Shown one piece after another: positions 42,758 to 49,922 of a stretch of DNA of 64,000 nucleotides. Within the stretch, counting starts at the first letter, position 1. Each line of letters begins with the position of its first letter. A program made the translations under genes and the position numbers. Origin of the DNA: Kineococcus rhizosphaerae (lineage in GTDB: Bacteria; Actinomycetota; Actinomycetes; Actinomycetales; Kineococcaceae); NCBI RefSeq assembly GCF_003002055.1, contig NZ_PVZF01000015.1, forward strand, positions 1 through 64,000, given 5' to 3'. A model generated the notes under the pieces. The model was not told the DNA's origin, did not search any database, and saw only the letters and a list, made by a program, of their open reading frames with translations.

Positions 42758-42823
42758 AGACCACCGGTCTCTTGACAGCAGACCACCGGTCTCTTAGCGT
42801 GGTCGACAACAGACCGACGGTCT
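42758..42823. promoter_or_regulatory. Triple TetR operator
   Basis: AGACCACCGGTCT at 42758-42770 and 42780-42792 (22-bp phasing) and the variant AGACCGACGGTCT at 42811-42823. Each is a 13-bp palindrome extended to CAGACC...GGTCTC on its flanks. Confidence 0.78.
42772..42800 (+). promoter_or_regulatory. Promoter of the SDR gene 42841
   Basis: A perfect -35 TTGACA (42772-42777), a 17-bp spacer and a -10-like TAGCGT (42795-42800). The second operator fills the spacer, and the others lie just upstream and near the expected transcript start. Confidence 0.68.
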
Positions 42824-42840
42824 CTTCCCGAGGAGCTCAC

Positions 42841-43773
42841 GTGACCCAGCAGTGGAACCAGCAGCACGTCCCCGACCAGACCGGACGGGTGGCGATCGTC
42901 ACCGGGGCCAACACCGGCCTGGGTTTCTCCACCGCACAGGCCCTCGCCGCCCGCGGCGCGCGGGTCGTCCTGGCGGTGCGCGACGTCGCCAAGGGACGAG
43001 CCGCCGCCGGGCGGATGGGCGGGGACGTCCAGGTCACCGAACTCGACCTCACCTCGTTGGCCTCGGTCCGGTCGGCAGCCGCCGAACTGCGCGAGAACCA
43101 CCCCCGCATCGACCTGCTGGTGAACAACGCCGGCGTCATGTACACGCCGCGCGAGACGACCCGCGACGGTTTCGAGCGGCAGTTCGGCACGAACCACCTG
43201 GGCCACTTCGCCCTCACCGGCCTCCTGCTCGACCGGCTGACCCCCGTGGAGGGTTCCCGCGTCGTGACCGTCAGCAGCGTGGGGCACCGCATCCGCGCCG
43301 CCATCCACTTCGACGACCTGCAGTGGGAGCGCTCCTACAGCCGGACCGGCGCCTACGGGCAGTCGAAGCTCGCGAACCTGCTGTTCACCTACGAACTCCA
43401 GCGCCGGCTCGCCCCGCTCGGCACGACGGTCGCCGTCGCCGCGCACCCCGGGGTGGCGAGCACGGAGCTGCTGCGCAACTCCCCCGCTGCGCTGCAGCGC
43501 CTCGGGAACCCCGTCGCGCGCCGGCTGGCTCAGTCCGCCGACATGGGCGCCCTGCCGACCCTGCGAGCCGCGACCGACCCGGCCGTGCTCGGCGGCCAGT
43601 ACTACGGCCCCGGCGGACGGGGCGAGGTGCGCGGCTTCCCCGAGGTCGTCACGTCGAGCCCGCAGTCCTACGACCTCGCCCTGCAGCGCAGGCTGTGGGC
43701 GGTCTCCGAGGACCTCACGGGGGTCGAGTTCCCCCGTGAGATCGCAGTGGGAACTCAGTACTTGGCCGACTGA
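42841..43773 (+). CDS. SDR/retinol-dehydrogenase-like oxidoreductase
   Basis: A 310-residue atypical SDR from GTG 42841 with AGGAG upstream. Motifs are TGANTGLGFSTAQAL, LVNNAGVMYTPRE, FGTNHLGHFALTGLL, and TVSSVGH with YGQSKLANLLFTYEL. This is the protochlorophyllide/retinol-type family that in actinobacteria reduces varied carbonyls. It is repressed, by inference, by TetR 42075. The 3' end overlaps the convergent SDR by 19 bp. Confidence 0.88.
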   Translation: MTQQWNQQHVPDQTGRVAIVTGANTGLGFSTAQALAARGARVVLAVRDVAKGRAAAGRMGGDVQVTELDLTSLASVRSAAAELRENHPRIDLLVNNAGVMYTPRETTRDGFERQFGTNHLGHFALTGLLLDRLTPVEGSRVVTVSSVGHRIRAAIHFDDLQWERSYSRTGAYGQSKLANLLFTYELQRRLAPLGTTVAVAAHPGVASTELLRNSPAALQRLGNPVARRLAQSADMGALPTLRAATDPAVLGGQYYGPGGRGEVRGFPEVVTSSPQSYDLALQRRLWAVSEDLTGVEFPREIAVGTQYLAD

Positions 43774-44537
43774 CCGCCGTCGATCGGCACGACGGTCGCG
43801 TTGACGTAGGAGGCGTCGTCGGAGAGCAGGAACGCCACGACGGAGGCGATCTCGGGCGCCTGGCCGTACCGCTTGGTCGGGTTGACCTGGATGAACTGCT
43901 CGGCGGCCTTCTCGGGGTTCTCAGCGTCGAGCTGGCGCATGGAGTTCTCGACCATGGGCGTCCAGATCGCCCCCGGCGCGATGGCGTTGACGCGGATGCC
44001 GTGCTCGCCGTACTCGACGGCGGAGTTCCGCGTCAGGCCCACGACGCCGTGCTTGGCCGCGGCATACCCGGACTGGTTGCCGATGCCGCGGATCCCGCCG
44101 ACGCTCGCGGTGTTCACGACGTAGCCGCCGCCCTGCTCGCGCATGACCTTCAGGACCTTCTCCAGGCCCAGGAACACCCCGCGCAGGTTGATCCCGTAGA
44201 CGCGGTCGAACTCCTCGACCGTGAAGTCCTCGGTGGGGTTCTGCCGGCCCTCGATGCCGGCGTTGTTGAAGAACCCGTCGATGCGCCCGAACCGTTCGAG
44301 GGTGGCGGCGACGTAGGCGTCGACGTCGGCCTCCTTGGACACGTCGGCGGTGACGGTGAGCACCTCGGCGCCGGGGGCCGCCTCGGCGACGGCGGCGGCC
44401 GAGGCGGCCAGACCCTCGGCGGAGACGTCGACGAGGGAGAGCCTGGCGCCTTCGGTGGCGAGGCGGACGGCGGTGGCGCGGCCGAGGCCGGACCCCCCGC
44501 CGGTGATGAGGACGACGCGGTCGCTGAAGCGGTCCAC
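43755..44537 (-). CDS. SDR family oxidoreductase
   Basis: A 260-residue classical SDR from GTG 44537. LITGGGSGLGRATAV, FNNAGIEGRQNP, the Ser/Tyr/Lys triad in NTASVGGIRGIGNQSGYAAAK, and a C-terminal LLSDDASYVNATVVPIDGG. Similar proteins act on 2,5-dichloro-2,5-cyclohexadiene-diol or cyclohexanol-type substrates, but this cannot be decided here. The 122-bp gap upstream to 44660 contains only its own leader. Confidence 0.88.
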   Translation of the reverse strand: MDRFSDRVVLITGGGSGLGRATAVRLATEGARLSLVDVSAEGLAASAAAVAEAAPGAEVLTVTADVSKEADVDAYVAATLERFGRIDGFFNNAGIEGRQNPTEDFTVEEFDRVYGINLRGVFLGLEKVLKVMREQGGGYVVNTASVGGIRGIGNQSGYAAAKHGVVGLTRNSAVEYGEHGIRVNAIAPGAIWTPMVENSMRQLDAENPEKAAEQFIQVNPTKRYGQAPEIASVVAFLLSDDASYVNATVVPIDGGQSAKY

Positions 44538-44659
44538 GGGGCACGTTCCCTTCGGTCGGTGTGCGTCCGGCGCACGCCGGACGACCTCCGTCGACCGCCC
44601 GGCAGGCCCCGCACCTTCTGTGCGACACCTGTCGTTCAGCGTACTCCTGCTCCGGGCCC

Positions 44660-45802
44660 TCACCCCACCGCGGGGATCCGGGAAACCCCCGTCACGACGT
44701 CCGCACGGGTGCCGGCCAGGGACAACCTGATGCACCCCTCACCGCTGGCCCCGAAACCCGACCCCGGCGCCACGGCGACGCGCTGCTCCACCAGGAACCG
44801 CTCGCACCACGCCGACACGTCCCCGCCGCTGACGTGCGACACGTCCACCCACAAGTAGAACGCCCCCGCCGGGCGCTGGTAGCGGACCCCCTTGCCGTCC
44901 AGCACCTCGCAGGCCGCGTCGATGTTCGCGCGGTAGTGCTCGCGGGCGTCCGCGACGACCTGCTGGTCGCCCTCCAGGGCCGCGAGCGCGGCGTGCTGGG
45001 CCGGGGCGTTGACGCAGCTGATCACCGACTCCTGCGCCGTGCGCAGCAACGGCGCCCACGCCGGCGGCGCGACGAACCACCCGACGCGCGCCCCCGTCAG
45101 CGCGTACGTCTTGGAGAAGGAGAACACCGACAGCACCCGCCCGTCGGGGTCCAGGCCGGCGGGGCTGACGTGCGCGACGCCGTACGTGAACCGCTCGTAC
45201 ACCTCGTCCGAGACCACCCACAGGTCGTGCCGGCGGGCGAACTCCAGCAGGCCGGCGAGCACGTCAGCGGGGTACACCGTGCCGAGCGGGTTCGACGGGG
45301 AGTTCACCAGCAGCACGCGGGTGCGCCCGGTGACGGCCGCCTCCAGCGCCGGCAGGTCGGGCCGGAAACCGTTCGCCGCGTCCAGCGGGTACGGCACGGG
45401 CACGGCCCCCACGTGCCGGGCGGTCATGGAGAAGTTCACGTACCCGGGGTCGGGGACGAGCACCTCCTGCCCCGCGTCGAGGGTCAGCGACAGGACCTGG
45501 TGCAGGGCCTGCATGCCGCCCGCGGTCACCCACACCTGCTCGGGGTCGACGTCGAGGCCGTTGTCCCGCGCCAGCTTGCCCGCGATGGCCCGGCGCAGGG
45601 CGGGGATCCCGCCGTTCGGCGTGTAGTCGGTGACGTCGTCGCGCCACGCCTGCGCCCCGGCGGCCAGGACGTGCGGCGCCACCGGCAGGTCCGGCTCGCC
45701 GACGTTGAGGAAGACCACGTCGTCCAGGCCCTGGGCCAGGTCGAAGATCCGCCGGATCGGCGAGGCGGGGATGGTCAGGGCGTGAGGGGCGATCTGCGGC
45801 AC
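44660..45802 (-). CDS. Class I/II PLP-dependent aminotransferase
   Basis: A 380-residue fold-type I enzyme from ATG 45802. Landmarks are YTPNGGIPALRRAIAGKL, VNSPSNPLGTVYP, VVSDEVYERFTYG, the PLP Lys in SFSKTYALTGARVGW and a final Arg in GCIRLSLAG. This fits aspartate/aromatic aminotransferases (AspC/PatA-like). Its start is 9 bp from the VOC gene stop, so both may be one operon. Confidence 0.9.
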   Translation of the reverse strand: MPQIAPHALTIPASPIRRIFDLAQGLDDVVFLNVGEPDLPVAPHVLAAGAQAWRDDVTDYTPNGGIPALRRAIAGKLARDNGLDVDPEQVWVTAGGMQALHQVLSLTLDAGQEVLVPDPGYVNFSMTARHVGAVPVPYPLDAANGFRPDLPALEAAVTGRTRVLLVNSPSNPLGTVYPADVLAGLLEFARRHDLWVVSDEVYERFTYGVAHVSPAGLDPDGRVLSVFSFSKTYALTGARVGWFVAPPAWAPLLRTAQESVISCVNAPAQHAALAALEGDQQVVADAREHYRANIDAACEVLDGKGVRYQRPAGAFYLWVDVSHVSGGDVSAWCERFLVEQRVAVAPGSGFGASGEGCIRLSLAGTRADVVTGVSRIPAVG

Positions 45803-45811
45803 GCTCCGAGG

Positions 45812-46222
45812 TTATGACGTGCGGCCCGCGAGCACCTCGAGGTAGTGCGCGTTGTGCATGAGGCCCAGGAGGTTGCCGAACGGGTCGAGCACGCAGGCCC
45901 CCGTGAACCCCTCGCCGAACCGCCGGGCCGGCTGGAACACCGTCGCCCCCAGCTCGAGCGTGCGGGCGATCGCGGCGTCGAGGTCGTCGACGTGCCAGTA
46001 CAGGACGACGCCGCCGGGGCGGTCGGTCGCCGGGACCCCGCCGAGCTGCCCGGCGAAGCGGGCGTCGAGGATCCCCAGCTCGTGCTGGTGGTCGCCGACG
46101 CGGAACTCGGCGTACCAGGGCTGGTCGAAGTACGGCGCGATCCCCAGCAGCTCGGTGTACCAGCGCTTGGCGCCCTCGAAGTCCTCCGCCAGCAGCGCCA
46201 CGGTCGACATGCCTCGCAACAT
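45812..46222 (-). CDS. VOC family protein
   Basis: A 136-residue glyoxalase-fold protein from ATG 46222 (GGGAG 6 nt upstream). Repeats: MSTVALLAEDFEGAKRWYTELLG and YWHVDDLDAAIARTLELGA then VLDPFGNLLGLMHN. His in DHQHELG and Glu near the end could bind metal. It is divergent from the WYL regulator at 46317, which may control it. Confidence 0.82.
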   Translation of the reverse strand: MLRGMSTVALLAEDFEGAKRWYTELLGIAPYFDQPWYAEFRVGDHQHELGILDARFAGQLGGVPATDRPGGVVLYWHVDDLDAAIARTLELGATVFQPARRFGEGFTGACVLDPFGNLLGLMHNAHYLEVLAGRTS

Positions 46223-46316
46223 CACGTGCTCCCTCGTCCGGTGCGGTCTCGACACCCACGAGACTGCCGGGTGAAGCGCTCACCTCCTGAGCACTTCCGG
46301 TGGCACTCTCGACGAC

Positions 46317-47252
46317 GTGCGCGCCGACCGCCTCGTGGCCGTCCTGCTGCTCCTGCAGTCGCGGGGGCGGGTGACGGCCGCCGAGGTGGCCGTCGAGCTC
46401 GAGGTGTCCCTGGCCACCGCCCGGCGGGACCTGGCGGCCCTCGCGAGCGCCGGGGTCCCCGTCTACCCGCAGGCCGGGCGCGGCGGCGGCTGGTCCCTCG
46501 TCGGCGGTGCCCGCACGGACCTGTCCGGGCTGACGCGCGACGAGGCCCGGGCGCTGTTCCTCACCGTCGGCCCGACCGCCACGAGCCCGCGGGCGAGGAC
46601 CGCGCTGCGCAAGCTGGTGCGCGCCCTGCCGGGGACGTTCCGCGCCGACGCCGAGGCCGCGGCCGAGGCGGTCGTCGTCGACCCGGCCCGGTGGGGCGGG
46701 CAGGAGGCGGCCCCTCCCGGCCTCGTCGAGGAGTTGCAGCGGGCCGTCGTGTCCCGCACGCGCGTCCGGCTGGACTACGCGTCGCGGACCGGCCGGACGC
46801 TGCGGACGGTCGACCCCCTGGGCCTCGTCGACAAGGACGACGTCTGGTACCTGCTCGCGCAGACCCCGCGGGGACGGCGCACGTTCCGCCTCGACCGCAT
46901 CGGGGATCTAGAAACTCTGGACGAACGGTTCGAACGTCCCGACGGGTTCGACCTGGTCCGCGAGTGGCAGCGGGTCGTCGGGGAGGTGGAGGCGCGGCGG
47001 TCGCTGACGAGCGCGACCGTCGTCGTGCCCACGAGGTTCCTGCCCGTGCTGCGCACGCAGTTCGGCCGGCACTGCACCGACGTCCGGGAACTCGGCGGCG
47101 GGCGGGCCCGTTGCCTGGTCGCGGCACCCGCGCCGCTCGACCTGGCGCGGACGCTGGCCGGGTGGGGGGCGGGGATCGAGGTGGAGGGACCAGCGAGCGT
47201 ACGGGCGGAACTCGGCCGGATCGGCCGGGAACTGGTGCAGAGGTACCCGTGA
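46317..47252 (+). CDS. WYL-domain helix-turn-helix transcriptional regulator
   Basis: A 311-residue protein from GTG 46317. The DeoR-like HTH is VTAAEVAVELEVSLATARRDL. The WYL domain has DYASRTGRTLRTVDPLGLV and DDVWYLLAQTPRGRRTFRLDRI, with the WCX-like C-terminal region following. WYL proteins bind nucleic acid or nucleotides and regulate stress genes. It is probably the regulator of the divergent VOC/aminotransferase pair. Confidence 0.9.
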   Translation: MRADRLVAVLLLLQSRGRVTAAEVAVELEVSLATARRDLAALASAGVPVYPQAGRGGGWSLVGGARTDLSGLTRDEARALFLTVGPTATSPRARTALRKLVRALPGTFRADAEAAAEAVVVDPARWGGQEAAPPGLVEELQRAVVSRTRVRLDYASRTGRTLRTVDPLGLVDKDDVWYLLAQTPRGRRTFRLDRIGDLETLDERFERPDGFDLVREWQRVVGEVEARRSLTSATVVVPTRFLPVLRTQFGRHCTDVRELGGGRARCLVAAPAPLDLARTLAGWGAGIEVEGPASVRAELGRIGRELVQRYP

Positions 47253-47344
47253 GGGTCCGGCTGTTGGCAGCGGACCCGGTGCCGTGCCATGGTGAGCGCG
47301 GATCGCGGGACGACGAGGACGTCTCCGGCAGCGAGGAGCAGACG

Positions 47345-47968
47345 ATGAGCAGCGAAACGGACGTCGCCGTGTCCGGACCGAAAGGTTTCGTCAGCGGGCA
47401 GGCGGCCCTGGACCTGGCCCACGAGCTCCTGAGCGGGGTCGACGCCCGCTGGGCGCACACCCGGCTCGCCGCGGCCACCGCGCGGTCCATCGCCCACACG
47501 GTCCCCGAACAGGACCGGGAACTGCTCGTCGCGGCCGCCGCCCTGCACGACGTCGGGTACGCCCCCGCCCTGCTGCGTTCCGGTTTCCACCCCCTCGACG
47601 GCGCCGACCACCTGGCCGAGCTCGGGTGGCCCGTCCGCCTCGTGGGCCTCGTCGCCCACCACAGCGGGTCCCGGTTCATGGCCCGCGCGCGGGGTCTGGT
47701 GGACCGGCTCGACGCCTACCCCGACGAGGGCGGCGCCGTCGCCGACGCGCTCGTGTACTGCGACATGACGTCCACCCCCGACGGCCGGGAGGTCCGGCTC
47801 GCCGAGCGCCTGCAGGAGATGCACGCCCGGCACCGGGGCGACCCCGCCGCCGAGCGCCAGGCGCGGCGCGAACGGGAACCCTTCCTGCGCGCGTCCGTGG
47901 CGCGCGTCCAGGCCCGCCTCGGCCCGGGGCGCCGGGTGCTGCCCGTCCCGACGCAGCAGCACCGCTGA
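47345..47968 (+). CDS. HD-domain protein
   Basis: A 207-residue HD-superfamily protein from ATG 47345. Metal ligands are His in RWAHTRLAAATA, the HD pair in AALHDVGYAPALL, then VAHHSGSRFMARAR and Asp in CDMTSTPDG. It is likely a phosphohydrolase on a nucleotide or similar substrate. It stands 92 bp after the WYL gene. Confidence 0.83.
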   Translation: MSSETDVAVSGPKGFVSGQAALDLAHELLSGVDARWAHTRLAAATARSIAHTVPEQDRELLVAAAALHDVGYAPALLRSGFHPLDGADHLAELGWPVRLVGLVAHHSGSRFMARARGLVDRLDAYPDEGGAVADALVYCDMTSTPDGREVRLAERLQEMHARHRGDPAAERQARREREPFLRASVARVQARLGPGRRVLPVPTQQHR

Positions 47969-48007
47969 CCGCCCCTCACGGGGCCGGTCGGCGGTCGGTG
48001 CCCGCCG

Positions 48008-48997
48008 TCAGACGGTCGCACCCTCGAACGCCTCGGCGAGCAGCCGCACCGAACGCAGCCGGGCGTCGGTGTCCAGCGCCTGGTGGGCGACGATGAGCTC
48101 GTCGGCGCCGGCCTCGCGGCGGAACTCCTCCAGGTACTCCCGGACCTCGCCCGGGGTGCCGATCGCGGAGTAGTGCTGCATCTGCTGGACGTGCTGCCCC
48201 GCAGCGGTTTCCATGAGGATGTCGATCTCCGCCTCGGTGAACGTGCGGCCCCGCCCGAACAGCGAGGTCGCGAAACGTCGCTGCACCTGGGCGAACGACT
48301 CCCGGGCCCGGCTCGTGGTGTCGGCGGCCACCACGTTGACGCCCGCGATCACGTACGGCTCCGCGAGCTGCTCCGAGGGCTGGAACTCGTTGCGGTAGGA
48401 GACGACCGCAGCGCGCAACTGCTGGGGCGCGAAGTGCGAGGCGAACGCGTACGGCAACCCGAGCCGGGCGGCGAGGTGCGCCCCGAACGTCGACGACCCC
48501 AGCACGTACAGCGGGACGTTCAGCCCGCTGCCGGGGGTGGCCTGCACCCCGGGGACGCGGGAGCGGCCCGCGAGGTAGGCGCGCAGCTCGGCGACGTCCT
48601 CGGGGAACTGCGCCGAGGCCGCCGGGTCCCGCCGCAGCGCGTACGTCGTCGCCTCGTCCGAGCCGGGGGCCCGGCCGAGCCCGAGGTCGATGCGCCCCGG
48701 GTACATGGCCTCCAGCGTCCCGAACTGCTCGGCGATGGCCAGCGGCGAGTGGTTGGGCAGCATGACGCCGCCCGAGCCGAGGCGGATGGTGCTGGTGTGC
48801 GCGCCGACGTGCGCGATGAGGACGGCCGGCGCCGACGAGGCGATGTGCGGCATGTTGTGGTGCTCGGCGTACCAGACGCGGCGGTAGCCGTGCTCCTCGG
48901 CGGTCCGGGCGAGGGCGACGCTGGCCGCGATGCTGTCGCCCGCCGACTGCCCCGGAGCGATGGGGGCGAGGTCGAGGACCGAGAACGCGAACGACAT
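48008..48997 (-). CDS. LLM class flavin-dependent oxidoreductase (luciferase-like group 1)
   Basis: A 329-residue protein from ATG 48997 with AGGTCG upstream. Typical luciferase-like features: SVLDLAPIAPGQSAGDSIAAS, YRRVWYAEHHNMP, SGGVMLPNHSPLAIAEQFGTLE and the GRIDLGLGRAPGSD motif. This is the YhbW/limB-like group, different from the three LLM enzymes at 55-64 kb, and it lacks the 43-bp element found there. Confidence 0.9.
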   Translation of the reverse strand: MSFAFSVLDLAPIAPGQSAGDSIAASVALARTAEEHGYRRVWYAEHHNMPHIASSAPAVLIAHVGAHTSTIRLGSGGVMLPNHSPLAIAEQFGTLEAMYPGRIDLGLGRAPGSDEATTYALRRDPAASAQFPEDVAELRAYLAGRSRVPGVQATPGSGLNVPLYVLGSSTFGAHLAARLGLPYAFASHFAPQQLRAAVVSYRNEFQPSEQLAEPYVIAGVNVVAADTTSRARESFAQVQRRFATSLFGRGRTFTEAEIDILMETAAGQHVQQMQHYSAIGTPGEVREYLEEFRREAGADELIVAHQALDTDARLRSVRLLAEAFEGATV

Positions 48998-49100
48998 GGT
49001 GCGACCTTTCGAACGACGAGGCTTCCACAGGGGGCAACCCCGCGCCCCGCCGAGGTGTTCCACCTCCGGGGAGCCGGGTGGGTGCTGGGACACTGGCGGC

Positions 49101-49847
49101 GTGGACGTGGTGGGCAGGCTGCACGCGGCGGGGTGCGTCTTCGCCGAGCGCGAGGCCGAGCTCCTGCGCGCCGCCGGGGGCGACCTGGACGCCCTCGTCG
49201 CGCGGCGGGTCGCGGGTGAGCGGCTCGAGGACGTGCTCGGGTGGGCCCTCTTCCGCGGCCGCCGCTACGCCGTCGCCCCGGGGGTGTTCGTCCCGCGGCA
49301 CCGCACCGGCGCCCTCGTCGACCTCGCCGTCGCCCACGCGCGCCCCGGGGACCGGGCGCTGGACCTGTGCTGCGGGACGGGCGCGCTGATCGGCGCGGTC
49401 ACCGACCGCGTCCCGTCGCTGCGGGTCCACGCGACCGACCTGCTGCCCCCCGCCACCGACTGCGCCCGCCGCAACCTGCCGGGAGCCACCGTCGTGACCG
49501 GCGACCTCTTCTCCGCCCTGCCCGCCGGGCTGCGCTTCGACCTCGTCGTGGCCAACGTCCCCTACGTGCCGAGCCGGGAGGTCGCGCACCTGCCGGCCGA
49601 GATGCGCGAGCACGAGGACCTGCGGACCCTCGACGGCGGCCCGGACGGGCTCGACGTGCTGCGCCGGGTGCTGGCCGAGGTGGGGTCGTGGCTGAGCCCG
49701 CGCGGGCGGGCGTTCACCGAACTCGACGAGGAGCAGACCCCCGCGGCCGTCGAGTGCGCGCGGGCGTGCGGGCTGGTGCCGGAGGTGTTCGTCGCGGACG
49801 AGGAGGAGGACGACGGCTCGCGGGTGTTCTCCGTCCGGCTCCCCTGA
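49101..49847 (+). CDS. PrmC/HemK-like class I SAM methyltransferase
   Basis: A 248-residue protein from GTG 49101. The SAM loop ALDLCCGTGALIG, acidic VHATDLLPPATDCAR and the catalytic NVPYVPSREV (NPPY-like, with Val for the first Pro) place it in the N5-glutamine methyltransferase fold. Because NVPY replaces NPPY and the N-terminal helical domain is short, it is probably a paralogue with another substrate and not the release-factor enzyme itself. Confidence 0.83.
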   Translation: MDVVGRLHAAGCVFAEREAELLRAAGGDLDALVARRVAGERLEDVLGWALFRGRRYAVAPGVFVPRHRTGALVDLAVAHARPGDRALDLCCGTGALIGAVTDRVPSLRVHATDLLPPATDCARRNLPGATVVTGDLFSALPAGLRFDLVVANVPYVPSREVAHLPAEMREHEDLRTLDGGPDGLDVLRRVLAEVGSWLSPRGRAFTELDEEQTPAAVECARACGLVPEVFVADEEEDDGSRVFSVRLP

Positions 49848-49922
49848 CCGCGTCCAGGGGTGGTCACCCCTCCGCGACCGAGCTGCGCCGATCGCCCGCG
49901 GAGGGGTTGTCGCGGGACCCGC

